Source: CAZVPF01 sp964628195
GTDB lineage: Bacteria > Planctomycetota > Phycisphaerae > Sedimentisphaerales > Anaerohalosphaeraceae
Length of the DNA: 40,784 nt
Direction of reading: 5' to 3'
Assembly (NCBI GenBank): GCA_964628195.1
Contig: CAZVPF010000026.1
Location: 1-40,784, forward strand
Below the pieces are notes generated by a model, which was not told the origin of the DNA, did no database searches, and worked only from the letters and a program-made list of their open reading frames with translations. The position numbers were made by a program, and so were the translations under genes. This document shows positions 8,566 to 17,668 of the stretch, piece after piece (within the stretch, counting starts at the first letter, position 1; every line of letters starts with the position of its first letter).

Positions 8566-11500
8566 TTATGGATTTGAAGCGTTTAGAAAAGCAGTCGGGT
8601 CTAATGCATAATTCGACCAGCGTACTTCGTCGATCTGGCCGACGAAGCCCCATATGTTGTCCGGTATATTTCGGCCGCCTACCATGAAATTCCAGCCGAC
8701 CTCGGGGGTGTCGTCCCAGAAAGGCTCCCCGTCTTTCTCTGCCACAAGCACGCCTTCAACGTATATCCTGATTTGTCCGTTTGTTCCCGTGGACGGGTCC
8801 CACACAAGTGCTACGTGTTTTAACTGATTAAGTCCGATCACACCGTTATCGGAATAGGCAGAGCTTGAACCGCCGGGATGGGACAGGCCCCAGCTTAGTC
8901 TTTGATTAGAGCTGTCATACTTTAAATACCAGCCGTAAAAACCGGAAAACGTATCCCTGGTCCCGAATACAATCCCGTCATTTTCAGCGGTCGCCCGTAT
9001 GTAGGCCTCACAGGTGAAAGGCACGCTTCTTTTGAACTGGAACGGAGAGTCGGGGCCGTTAAAGACTAAAGCCGTCTGCCCGTCAAAATACAAGCTCGAT
9101 CCGTTTTGGGCTGCCGTGCTCGTTGAATTCCAGGGGGTGGTGGTGTCTGGATTATTAATCGCTGCAAAATTCACATTATCCGGAGTAAGGCTGCCGAGTC
9201 TCAACTGTAAAGTGTATCGACCTACACTGCTGCCGCCGTCGGAATCAAGCTCCCAGTAAGCCTGGGTATTTTGAGGAGTTGTTGAAAAAGCATTGACCAT
9301 ACCTTTGGTTGTGCATCCGCCGGCTATAGTATCTATTCGCCAATAATAATCACTGTCGGGCAAAAGCGGCGCCGGGTTGAATATGTTTAATGCTGTGTTC
9401 TGCACAAAACAAGGAGAGCCAAAATCCGCTGTTTGAATTTCGCTGGCGTCACCCGAGAAATACACGTCATAAGTGTCGGCCTGTCCGTCCCATTTGAGCA
9501 GAACGTCTGTAGAAACAAAGTTTTGCCCGTTGACAGGGGAAACCGGCTCTGCCTGCGGGACATAACAATTAAGCCAACTCAGAGACATCCCTTTTAGGTC
9601 CTCTATACCGACAAAGCCGTTTGAAGAAACATCCCCGATTGAGGTGTATTTCAGCCATCCCGCGGCAAGGTCGCTCAAGTCAAAATAATCGACCGAAAAA
9701 TCGCCATCCATATCGGCTATATCAAGACCGCACTCATAATAGAATTTCTGCCTCAGGCATGATGTGCCGTTCGAACGCTTCAGTTCGGGTGTGAGTTCAA
9801 CAGAAATGGTTCCTTTTTGATACACTTGTGAAGGTGTAAACCTTAAGATGTTGCCAAGTTTTGTCCAGTTGCCGCTTATCTGCGAACCGGACTGCTCATG
9901 TTTTACAATGATATTATTTGAATTAACCGTTGAAACGTCCATGTCCTTGTCGAAAGAGAGCATTATCGACTGAACCGGGGTGACAATTTCGTTGTCTGCA
10001 GGGTAATAGTACTCCGCATTAGCTGGTGCCTGGTCCTTCAACTGCTGCCAGCGCGGAGAATTGTATAAAGGCAGCGGGACGGTCTTATCCTTTGAAACCA
10101 TAAGAACCCCCCACGGGCCCAATTGCGGTATAGAGACCGTGGTTTGCCCGTTGCCGTAGGAACCGCTCAGCTCAGTTGACTTCACATAATAAACATAGTC
10201 AAGGTTTTCGCCGGTTACCAAATAATCATCCGGGTTATAATTATCCAAAGGTTCGAGAAGCGTAAGCCGAAGATTGTCGCCGGACTCGCCAAAATATTTT
10301 TCATTGTTGAGAGTAATGGTAAAGGGGCCGTCGACATCCCAGTCGACAAGATGTACCGCGATTGGTTCGTCATTTTCACCGGGAACGGCCCTTATTACAA
10401 CGGCAATGCCGTCGTCTATAGCTGCAACGGGCTGGTCCGGACCCGGCGGGGTGCCCCAAGTGTCACCGTATGGAGTGTCTGGAACATGATAACGAGCCTT
10501 TGTAGTTTTGCCCCAATCCCATCCAAATTCATAACCATCAAGGTATATCGCAATGCCGCGTATAAAACCAAACAGGTCGCCAAAATACTGAGGGTCGCCG
10601 AAAAAGCGGGAACCCTGGTTCTGGTCGCCTCCGTCAACAAGGTCAGTGCCGAACCGGTCGAATGGGGCCATCATATTGATACCCTGCGCGTAGCAGTTGC
10701 CTACGGACCGTCGTACTATGTCTGTAAAGTCCGCCAGGTAAACAGGGTCGGGGTAGCCCCATGTTCCCGGCGATGTTATGATCTGTGCTCGGCTGACATC
10801 CTGGTATGTTCGCATATTAACGCCGATATTATGAAAATGCTGAGCTGATACATCCTGGATGTTGGTCTCGCTGCACCCGTAATCCAGCCTGTAATCGTCA
10901 CTCGGACTGAAAAATGATTCTGAATACACCGTATGAGAAGAATTATTGCCGTGTATCGGGAATTTACCCAAGCCATATTGCTGCAGGTAGTATGCATCAA
11001 GCTGATTATGCAGCCATTGATAAAACTCCGTGGTGGACTCGAAACCATCTTTTGTTCCGTTGCAATATTCACACCAGCAGACATATCCGTCATTCAACGT
11101 GGAATGGTCGAATTGAATGCTCGTCGCGCCGGCGTCAATTCGTGACCTGGCTTCACGCAGAAATATTTGCTTAAATACTTCATTGTTTGCGCAACCCATA
11201 GTTTTGCCCTGTATGCTGTCAAGCAGGAAATTGCCGCCCTGCCCGACCATCCTGCCCTTGAGATTTTTTCCTGTTCCACCGGGTTCATCACTGAGGTTGC
11301 TGGTCTGAGCAATTGCTACTGTTATTCCTTCAGCCCTTACCTTTGGGATGAAGTCTATTTCTTTCTGGCCGTATAGATATATCCACTCAAGTCTCGTTGC
11401 ATGGTACATTTTAAGAACTTCTAATGTCTCAAAAGACCTTTCGTCCGGTGTTCCAATTGTGCCCCAGAATTTTGCATTGTCCTGGAAGTCTTGCCCTCGA

Positions 11501-12519
11501 AGCCATCGACTCGAAACGCATACATCCGAATATTCGGGAGCGTAGTTTGGCCTTACGTAGTCCGACACAGCCATTTCACTTAAAGTTGTAACGCTGCCGG
11601 AAGTTATATTGACCGCATCGCTCCATTCAGTGCCCAGTATAAGTTCATCGAACTGGACGTAATCAGTAACACTCGAATCAAAGTTTTCGATCCAGAACCC
11701 TGCATGGGTAATTTGATCCATACTGGTCAGGATTTTCCCGGTGGTAACAAGAGCCGCAGCGGCGGGGCTTTCCTGGGTCAGTTGCGTATCCACCCATACG
11801 GAAAGCTCCTCCGAGCCGTTATACTTATCATATTCTATTTTAATGACAACAAAATAAGTCCGGCCGTCAGCTACATTGGAAACCAGCACATCATTCACCA
11901 TACCGGAGTCATCATCCCTGTGTCGCACAACAAGGTCTACTTTGCTTCCGTCGCCCCAGAAGCCAAAAAGTACGCCCGGGAACAGGGAAGAGCCGTCGAA
12001 AGCACCATGCGAAAGGGTCGTTGTAAATCCCGTCATGGCCCTTATATCGAGGTTACCGCTTAAATTGTCACCACGAACCAGAGCACTGATGTAATATGCA
12101 GGCGAACCTGTGTAGCTGTCTATGACCCGGCGGGCATAAGACACTCCGGTCGTTGAGAAACCCCTGGCCTGGACGTTACCGCCGTATACCTCGTTCGAAC
12201 CGAAAGTAAGCCCTGTAAGGTCCGTCGGTCCTATGATGTGACTGAAATCACCGGTAGAAGCACCGGAGTTGCCCTGCCACAGGTTCACTGAACTAAAGCC
12301 AATAATCATGCCGCCTGCGACGTCTGCGTTGTTGCCGTTTGTAAAATCCCTGAACTGGCTGCCGGCGTTATATTCACCGGATGTTTTGCTGTTTTGGCCG
12401 TTATCAACATTTGCATTTACGAAAGGGTCATAAGCTATTACCCGGGCAAGGGCAGCACTTGTGCAAAAACCCGTTAAAATCAGCACTAACATAATTTTTA
12501 TAGTCCTGGTAATACTCAT
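8566..12519 (-). CDS. Giant secreted modular protein: shared N-terminal domain, hydrolase-like barrel, Ig, dockerin-like, FN3 and LamG modules
   Basis: A 1317-residue protein. The open frame reaches 12564, but that start lies inside a terminator hairpin (12545-12570). The ATG at 12519 directly begins a signal peptide and has AGAAGGG upstream, so it is preferred. Modules: signal 1-25; domain shared with two neighbours (about 28-300, 'YDPFVNANVDNG'); a barrel-like region (about 320-700, 'ATSIQFDHSTLNDGYVCWCE') with a C-terminal beta part ('VHLVDWDVDGPF', 'LGPWGVLMVS'); a SbsA-type Ig domain near 848 ('LSFDKDMDVSTVNSNNIIV'); a double dockerin-like segment near 936 ('DMDGDFSVDYFDLSDLAAGW'); an FN3-like segment; and LamG from about 1088 to the end. 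The barrel resembles that of the lipoprotein at 17669-19942. A glycan hydrolase role is inferred; no named GH family was recognised. Confidence 0.8.
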   Translation of the reverse strand: MSITRTIKIMLVLILTGFCTSAALARVIAYDPFVNANVDNGQNSKTSGEYNAGSQFRDFTNGNNADVAGGMIIGFSSVNLWQGNSGASTGDFSHIIGPTDLTGLTFGSNEVYGGNVQARGFSTTGVSYARRVIDSYTGSPAYYISALVRGDNLSGNLDIRAMTGFTTTLSHGAFDGSSLFPGVLFGFWGDGSKVDLVVRHRDDDSGMVNDVLVSNVADGRTYFVVIKIEYDKYNGSEELSVWVDTQLTQESPAAAALVTTGKILTSMDQITHAGFWIENFDSSVTDYVQFDELILGTEWSDAVNITSGSVTTLSEMAVSDYVRPNYAPEYSDVCVSSRWLRGQDFQDNAKFWGTIGTPDERSFETLEVLKMYHATRLEWIYLYGQKEIDFIPKVRAEGITVAIAQTSNLSDEPGGTGKNLKGRMVGQGGNFLLDSIQGKTMGCANNEVFKQIFLREARSRIDAGATSIQFDHSTLNDGYVCWCEYCNGTKDGFESTTEFYQWLHNQLDAYYLQQYGLGKFPIHGNNSSHTVYSESFFSPSDDYRLDYGCSETNIQDVSAQHFHNIGVNMRTYQDVSRAQIITSPGTWGYPDPVYLADFTDIVRRSVGNCYAQGINMMAPFDRFGTDLVDGGDQNQGSRFFGDPQYFGDLFGFIRGIAIYLDGYEFGWDWGKTTKARYHVPDTPYGDTWGTPPGPDQPVAAIDDGIAVVIRAVPGENDEPIAVHLVDWDVDGPFTITLNNEKYFGESGDNLRLTLLEPLDNYNPDDYLVTGENLDYVYYVKSTELSGSYGNGQTTVSIPQLGPWGVLMVSKDKTVPLPLYNSPRWQQLKDQAPANAEYYYPADNEIVTPVQSIMLSFDKDMDVSTVNSNNIIVKHEQSGSQISGNWTKLGNILRFTPSQVYQKGTISVELTPELKRSNGTSCLRQKFYYECGLDIADMDGDFSVDYFDLSDLAAGWLKYTSIGDVSSNGFVGIEDLKGMSLSWLNCYVPQAEPVSPVNGQNFVSTDVLLKWDGQADTYDVYFSGDASEIQTADFGSPCFVQNTALNIFNPAPLLPDSDYYWRIDTIAGGCTTKGMVNAFSTTPQNTQAYWELDSDGGSSVGRYTLQLRLGSLTPDNVNFAAINNPDTTTPWNSTSTAAQNGSSLYFDGQTALVFNGPDSPFQFKRSVPFTCEAYIRATAENDGIVFGTRDTFSGFYGWYLKYDSSNQRLSWGLSHPGGSSSAYSDNGVIGLNQLKHVALVWDPSTGTNGQIRIYVEGVLVAEKDGEPFWDDTPEVGWNFMVGGRNIPDNIWGFVGQIDEVRWSNYALDPTAFLNASNP

Positions 12520-12544
12520 AATTATATAGACCCTTCTGTAAATA

Positions 12545-12570
12545 AAGGGCTTGCCGTTCAGCAAGCCCTT
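12545..12570 (-). terminator. Strong hairpin between the two giant modular genes
   Basis: AAGGGCTTGC (12545-12554) and GCAAGCCCTT (12561-12570) form a perfect 10-base stem with a 6-base loop. On the minus strand it is about 36 bases past the stop at 12606 and is followed by TATTTA. It probably ends or attenuates transcription of the upstream gene before the next one starts at 12519. Because no separate promoter is evident in the 86-base gap, partial read-through is likely. Confidence 0.7.
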
Positions 12571-12605
12571 TTCAGTTTTTAGAAATATACAAATTTACCT
12601 GTTAA

Positions 12606-15134
12606 TTACGGCCATGGGATAAGCCTTTCGGTCTGCCATCTTTCGGCGAGCCAACGGAGATCGTCATAGTTGACGATATCGTCGTCGGTCACGTCGGTAA
12701 GCGGTGCGTACTGGCCGTTGATGTAAACATAATCTACAACACCTTCGGCGCCGCCGGTGTAGATTGTAGAAGCGCCGCTTGCGCTGGGGCTGTACCTTCG
12801 TGATACAACCAGCGAACCGCTTGCGGTAGTTCCCGCCTGGTCGGAGATGGTGTAGTCAAGATCGAAACTGTTGGGGTTCGGAACCGCTGCATTCGGCTCG
12901 GTCGGAGCGATAACCATTGATATATCAAGCATGCTGCTGTCAAAGTTTGTTATACCATCGCCGGTTATCCTTGTGTATTCCGAAGGTGGCCACTCGTCAC
13001 CTTCAGCCCAGTCCGAGATAAATTCAACGTACTGATTTGAACCGTCCAATACCACTGTCAAGTTGAATGCGCCAAGGTAGGCTGGATCCTCATCCTCATA
13101 GTTGACCCAGAGGTTGATCCCGCTTCTTGAACCTACCGATGTGTCGGAAGTTGTGGTCGCTTTCATACTTGTTTCTACAAAGAGATCTCCGGTGAAATTA
13201 ACTGTCGGGGTAGTGTCAAGTCTCCAATTACCGAAAGAATTGCCGATAATTATCATCTCGCCGCCGGTGATAATATAGTCACCGTTTATACCATCGCGAA
13301 GTACCCAGTCGTCGCCTGCGGCAGGGTCGCTGTCCATGGTCTCTTCCCATGTTACAGAGTTGGTCAGCCACTCACCTGCCATATCCTGAAGTTCGTCCAT
13401 ACCCCAGTAAACGGGCGGTGCAGGCGGATAAGTTCCTACCAGGGAAATTTCCGTAAGACCCACATAACCGACACTCCAGTTTGGAGAGTTCCATACATAA
13501 ACTCCCATTCCGCTTACTTCAGTCAGATCAGGATTGTTTGGATCGTTTACAAAGTCATGGGTTAACGGTATTTCGTCCGAACCGGCAAGGGCGTTAAGGT
13601 TGTCAATCTCGGCTTGAGAATATTTGTACCAATCCACATTTGCCAGCGGCAGCGAGTATTCGGTAATGGTCCCATCAAGATCGCCTGCTGTGCCCTGGTA
13701 TGTTGACGGACAGAAAAGGCTTGAACCATACCAGTCACCGTTTTTATCACGTATCAATGCTCTGAAAACAGGTGCATAGTACTGGTCGCCCGGGTAAGGC
13801 AGGCCCGACCCGTTAAGAATAGGCGGGGTGCCGTGCTCAAAATTCCCATCATAAATATCCGAGAACTTCAACTCCATTGATGCCCAGCTATTGGTAATAT
13901 CAATAAAACTATCGGGCTCATTACTGCCTGATGAAGAGAAAATAGTATAAGCATAGGCTTTAACTGGTTTTTTGAAGTAGAGTTCGTCAAAAGTTACTCC
14001 ACCTCTGTCATTCTGGTCTATTTCAACACGAGCGAATGTCCCGCTGTCATCATTGGAGTATCCGCCCCACTTCCAGCCGGTCGGGGTTACATCAAATGAA
14101 GGTGCCTGAGGTACTTCAGTGATCGTTACATCCTCTTCAACAGTGCCGTCTATCCTCATAAAATCGTTGCCGGGCACACTGAAGTTTTGTGTTAGCGTAA
14201 CAACCTGTGCCGAGTCCGGGACGGGCACAGCATCGTTCCATTCTGTTCCCATGCGGAGCTCGTCAAACTGTATGTAATCCTGATAATTCGAATCAAAATT
14301 TTCAATCCAGAAACCGCCATAGTTAATTTGATCCTGTGTCGTCAATATCGCGCCGGTTGTACTAAACACAGGCGTGGCATCGTTTTCATTATATGCCGTA
14401 GGATTCAGCCAGGCCGTGAGTCTCTCATTTGTCCCGTCAGCATCATATTCGATTTTAACTACGATAAAGTACGTTTCACCCTCCTGTGCATCGGACAGCA
14501 GAACACTGTTTGTCATTCCGGTGGGATCAGTATTCCTGTGACGAACGACGAGGTCGACCTGGCTGCCGTCACCTGAGAAACCGAACATGACTCCGGGAAA
14601 ATTAGACGTACTAAAAGCGCCATATGAAACGGTTACCGTAAAACCAGTCATTGCCTGAATATTAAGGTTACCTGTAAGATTGTCCGCTCTTACAAGTCCG
14701 CTTATGTAATATGTATCTGATGGTGTGTAAGAATCGAGCATTCTTCTTGCAAAGCTCAGGTCTGCGGTAAAGCCGCGTGCCTGAACATTTCCCGCAATTG
14801 TCTCGTTTAGTCCAAAGTTCAACCCCGCAGGGTCCGTGGGTCCGATATAAGCGTTTGTTCCGGCGTTAGTTGAGTTTCCTTCCCAAAGGTTAACAGCACT
14901 CCAGCCGATTATAGGACCGCCGGCAACGTCTGCGTTGTTTCCGTTGGTCAAGTCGCGGAAGAAACTCCCTGCGTTGTATTCACCATTTAGCTTGTCATTT
15001 TCTCCATTTCCAACAACAGCGTTGAGAAAAGGGTCATACGCTACCATGTCCGCCAATGCAACGTTAGCGGCAATTGACAGAACCACAATAGAAAGAAGGA
15101 TTGATTTGGACGTAATAATTCTAAATTCTTTCAT
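12606..15134 (-). CDS. Secreted beta-sandwich protein with shared N-terminal domain and dockerin-like tail
   Basis: An 842-residue protein with a signal peptide (residues 1-28, 'ANVALA'). Residues 30-280 are the domain shared with the genes at 8566 and 29890 ('LNGEYNAGSFFRDLTNGNN'). Residues 285-545 form an apparent all-beta, carbohydrate-binding-like region ('FDELYFKKPVKAYAYTIFSS', 'GVYVWNSPNWSVGYVGLTEI'). Residues 560-805 form another sandwich ('WVLRDGINGDYIITGGEMII'). The C-terminus has a dockerin-like segment ('DVTDDDIVNYDDLRWLAERW'). No catalytic domain is recognised, so it may be a binding partner or an enzyme of unknown type. AGAGGAGAG stands before the ATG. It is first in its transcription unit, driven by the promoter at 15335-15363 with a leader near 195 bases. 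Confidence 0.82.
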   Translation of the reverse strand: MKEFRIITSKSILLSIVVLSIAANVALADMVAYDPFLNAVVGNGENDKLNGEYNAGSFFRDLTNGNNADVAGGPIIGWSAVNLWEGNSTNAGTNAYIGPTDPAGLNFGLNETIAGNVQARGFTADLSFARRMLDSYTPSDTYYISGLVRADNLTGNLNIQAMTGFTVTVSYGAFSTSNFPGVMFGFSGDGSQVDLVVRHRNTDPTGMTNSVLLSDAQEGETYFIVVKIEYDADGTNERLTAWLNPTAYNENDATPVFSTTGAILTTQDQINYGGFWIENFDSNYQDYIQFDELRMGTEWNDAVPVPDSAQVVTLTQNFSVPGNDFMRIDGTVEEDVTITEVPQAPSFDVTPTGWKWGGYSNDDSGTFARVEIDQNDRGGVTFDELYFKKPVKAYAYTIFSSSGSNEPDSFIDITNSWASMELKFSDIYDGNFEHGTPPILNGSGLPYPGDQYYAPVFRALIRDKNGDWYGSSLFCPSTYQGTAGDLDGTITEYSLPLANVDWYKYSQAEIDNLNALAGSDEIPLTHDFVNDPNNPDLTEVSGMGVYVWNSPNWSVGYVGLTEISLVGTYPPAPPVYWGMDELQDMAGEWLTNSVTWEETMDSDPAAGDDWVLRDGINGDYIITGGEMIIIGNSFGNWRLDTTPTVNFTGDLFVETSMKATTTSDTSVGSRSGINLWVNYEDEDPAYLGAFNLTVVLDGSNQYVEFISDWAEGDEWPPSEYTRITGDGITNFDSSMLDISMVIAPTEPNAAVPNPNSFDLDYTISDQAGTTASGSLVVSRRYSPSASGASTIYTGGAEGVVDYVYINGQYAPLTDVTDDDIVNYDDLRWLAERWQTERLIPWP

Positions 15135-15334
15135 GATTACTCTCCTCTCTTGAAAATAACTGGAACAGCCCTGAACTCCGGGTCAAGACTTTTTTCACTA
15201 TTAGGGTTGCAAAGTAATATGGGACCAAAAAACTCATATAACCTGCCTTTATAAGCATTTACAAATTCGGCAGCAAACACAGGTCAACTCCCGAGAATCT
15301 ATAGTCAGCCGCTTTAATGACTCAATTTCCCCTG
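15135..15334 (-). other. Long 5' leader of the giant-protein operon
   Basis: About 195 bases separate the predicted transcription start from the ATG at 15134. No known riboswitch or attenuator was recognised and no upstream ORF is supported. It ends in the AGAGGAGAG ribosome-binding site. Confidence 0.35.
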
Positions 15335-15363
15335 ATTATACATAAGTCCAACGTTGGTGTCAA
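15335..15363 (-). promoter_or_regulatory. Consensus sigma-70 promoter for the giant-protein operon
   Basis: On the minus strand TTGACA (15358-15363) and TATAAT (15335-15340) are both perfect, with a 17-base spacer. This is the strongest promoter-like sequence in the region. A perfect 10-base palindrome lies in the spacer directly next to the -35 box. Confidence 0.72.
15348..15357. promoter_or_regulatory. CCAACGTTGG palindrome, candidate operator
   Basis: A perfect 10-base palindrome sits inside the promoter spacer, between divergent transcription units, one of which begins with a GntR/LacI-type regulator (15493). A repressor bound here would block RNA polymerase. Which protein binds is not shown by the sequence. 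Confidence 0.45.
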
Positions 15364-15410
15364 ATAAAAAATATTTTGATATAATATTTTAGAAAAATCG
15401 ATTTTTTATA

Positions 15411-15439
15411 TTGATTTTTATTTTCGTCGGGTGTAAACT
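15411..15439 (+). promoter_or_regulatory. Possible weak promoter for the nine-gene plus-strand operon
   Basis: TTGATT (15411-15416), a 17-base spacer and TAAACT (15434-15439) lie about 55 bases before the regulator's ATG at 15493. The -10 match is only four of six, and the region is AT-rich, so other placements are possible. Confidence 0.3.
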
Positions 15440-15492
15440 TAAGATACATTAATTACTTTACTGCTTCGTCTTTTTTTAGGGATAATATAAGC

Positions 15493-16647
15493 ATGTCCAC
15501 AACAAAAAAATGCGTGCTTGACAACGCTTACAAAAAAATCGCCGACGACCTTGTAAGTAACCAGTTCTCCATAGGCACCAAGCTTGAACCTATCAGGATT
15601 CTCGCCAAGAAATATAATGTTTCTTATATGACAGCTCAAAAGGCTATAAAAGCCCTTCAGATGCAGGGAGCCCTTGAGGCGAGGCCCGGCGATGGTATTT
15701 ATATCACAGGCAAAGTCAGGCCTATTAACGGCAGTATTGGAGAATATCTGGATAGCAACAGGGAAAGAAATCATAATATTAAAAATGGATCGAGTACATA
15801 TAGTATAGCAGTGGTTATGCCCTACTGGGTAGGAACCAGGGGCGAAGCCCAGATATACAGAATTATTAAGGGCATACTGTCGGAAAGTGACAGGCATAAT
15901 TGGTCGATAGAGCTTATCCACAACTCCGGCGACCTTTCAAATCACGAATCTTCACATCCTGATTTTATCGAAAAGATCGAGAGCAGAGGACCGGATGGGG
16001 TGATCTGGCTTCAGCCTATTCTGTCTCATAAGTTGAATATTATGCGGCTGATAGACAGGGGTCACAAGGTGGTAGTGACTGGAAGAGAGTTTGATGATAT
16101 CCCCGCTATATGCGTTCAGATGGACCTGGACGATCTTGCAAAAAAGTCTATTGATTTTCTTGTTGATAAGGGTTCGCAAACTATTGCCATGTTAACCGGG
16201 CCGATTGACGGCCAGTTCAAAGACCCTCATTCCGTAAGCACTGTAAACAGCGTTAAAAAGGAATTCCAGAACCGGGGCATGGAATTTCAAGACGATTTGA
16301 TCTGCCAGGCGGCATTTACACCCTACGATGCGATGATTGTCCATTCGTTTATCGAAAACCATCCTGAAGTGGACGGGATAATATGCCTTCATGAACTTCA
16401 TATTATTGAAGAACTTGAAAAGATGGACTGCTCGGGATTTTTCCAGAAATCCATCAATATGGTGAACACTTCGGGCATTTATTACGAAATGCACTATAAG
16501 CTGTTCAAACATTTCACTATGGCAAACGTGGCCTGGCCGCTTGAGAACATAGGCAAAGGAATCATACGTGAATTCGAGAGTGAATGGCTTAATGAGGCTC
16601 CAAAAAAGGAACTGGACCTGGGAGTCGAAATAATTACTGAAGAATAG
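15493..16647 (+). CDS. GntR-family regulator with LacI-type sensor domain
   Basis: A 384-residue protein with the same architecture as the regulator at 6881-8008 but clearly diverged. Residues 7-72 are the GntR winged helix ('IGTKLEPIRILAKKYNVSYM', 'ARPGDGIYITGKVRP'). Residues 95-384 are a LacI/ribose-binding fold ('YSIAVVMPYWVGTRGEAQIY', 'GPDGVIWLQPI', 'DKGSQTIAMLTGPIDG'). It is the first gene of the plus-strand operon and is transcribed divergently from the giant-protein operon, so both promoters around 15335-15439 are natural targets. A pseudopilin gene follows after 51 bases, as it does after the other regulator. The ligand is unknown; an imported sugar or oligosaccharide is likely. The AGGGAT before the ATG is a weak ribosome-binding site. 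Confidence 0.85.
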   Translation: MSTTKKCVLDNAYKKIADDLVSNQFSIGTKLEPIRILAKKYNVSYMTAQKAIKALQMQGALEARPGDGIYITGKVRPINGSIGEYLDSNRERNHNIKNGSSTYSIAVVMPYWVGTRGEAQIYRIIKGILSESDRHNWSIELIHNSGDLSNHESSHPDFIEKIESRGPDGVIWLQPILSHKLNIMRLIDRGHKVVVTGREFDDIPAICVQMDLDDLAKKSIDFLVDKGSQTIAMLTGPIDGQFKDPHSVSTVNSVKKEFQNRGMEFQDDLICQAAFTPYDAMIVHSFIENHPEVDGIICLHELHIIEELEKMDCSGFFQKSINMVNTSGIYYEMHYKLFKHFTMANVAWPLENIGKGIIREFESEWLNEAPKKELDLGVEIITEE

Positions 16648-16698
16648 GGCTGATAAAATCCGGCGGCATCGTAACAATTAAAATTAAGGATATGTAAA

Positions 16699-17520
16699 AT
16701 GAAAAGAGAGAAAGGATTTACCTTAATAGAGCTGTTGGTCGTAATTTCTATCATCGCCTTGCTGTTGAGCATTCTCATGCCGTCTTTGAACAAAGTTAAA
16801 AAGATGGCGAAGCTTCTAACCTGCAAATCGCAGCTCAGGAATCTCAGCACGGCTACATTCACCTATGCAACGAGTAATGACGATAACCTCCCTGTAGCTT
16901 TTTGGCAAAGCAGCTCTGATCGCACATATTCAACCTGGCAAAGTTATGTAATGAAAGAACTTGATGAATACCCCGCCCCTCGGTCCTGGGGAAAAAACAG
17001 CGAAGAATTCGGCACAGAAATTTTCGGCTTCGGTGCTCTTTGGCAGCAAAAACTTATAGAAGACCCTGACCTTTTAATATGCCCCGGGGCAATGAATGAA
17101 GATATTAAACAGTGGCTCGGGGGCATAGAAAGTTATACTAACAGGCTGCGTAATTTCGATGAAGACTGGGTTGAAAGATGCGACTGCTTATACAGCTATA
17201 TGCCGCTGACTAAAACACCCACTCGAAGCGGCGGGACTATAAGATACTGGCAAAGTGCAAAAAAAGCAAGCGAGCTTTCGAGCTTTTCCGCTTTGTGCCT
17301 GGATAAAATGAGAAGTATAAACGCTTTTATGCACACCAACGGCGGCGGTGACTCCGCTCGTCCCGTCGTAAATGTCTGTTTCGGTGACGGACATGTAGTT
17401 TCAGTTGACAACAGAGAGTTTTTTACTAAAGAGAAAGTAAGGGATCTAAGAGCCTTGCCGGGCAATCAGGTAGTACCGATACAGGATCTGTTCAAGTTTC
17501 TGGATACAATTAAAGACTAA
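16699..17520 (+). CDS. Pseudopilin-like protein with type IV prepilin N-terminus
   Basis: A 273-residue protein. The leader 'MKREK' is followed by 'GFTLIELLVVISIIALLLSI', the prepilin peptidase site and hydrophobic helix. The C-terminal region carries the 'FGDGHV' segment ('VVNVCFGDGHVVSVDNREFF') common in the large planctomycete family of such proteins. The start is firm: AAGGA stands eight bases before the ATG and the leader is short and basic. It follows a GntR/LacI-type regulator, repeating the order seen at 6135-8008, while the two pseudopilins have diverged in their globular parts. A role in a surface pseudopilus that contacts the polysaccharide is only a guess. Confidence 0.87.
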   Translation: MKREKGFTLIELLVVISIIALLLSILMPSLNKVKKMAKLLTCKSQLRNLSTATFTYATSNDDNLPVAFWQSSSDRTYSTWQSYVMKELDEYPAPRSWGKNSEEFGTEIFGFGALWQQKLIEDPDLLICPGAMNEDIKQWLGGIESYTNRLRNFDEDWVERCDCLYSYMPLTKTPTRSGGTIRYWQSAKKASELSSFSALCLDKMRSINAFMHTNGGGDSARPVVNVCFGDGHVVSVDNREFFTKEKVRDLRALPGNQVVPIQDLFKFLDTIKD

Positions 17521-17668
17521 CTTCATAAAACACATACATCTCAATCGCTGATAACACTTACAAGCAGTACGGCGGATAAAGTATGGATAAAGAAAAATTG
17601 AACAAGGATGTTGAAATTATAGCGGGCACGACTTATCTTAAATGAATTAATTTACAGGGGATTCTGCA

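Noticed and set aside
12520..12564. Longer N-terminus of the giant modular protein starting at 12564
   Set aside because: The start would lie inside a perfect terminator hairpin and would place extra residues before a complete signal peptide.
16494..16862. Minus-strand frames opposite the regulator and pseudopilin
   Set aside because: Shadows of two well-supported plus-strand genes.
17583..17645. A 20-residue frame 'MDKEKLNKDVEIIAGTTYLK' between the pseudopilin and the lipoprotein gene
   Set aside because: No good ribosome-binding site and no recognisable family; chance open frames of this size are common.
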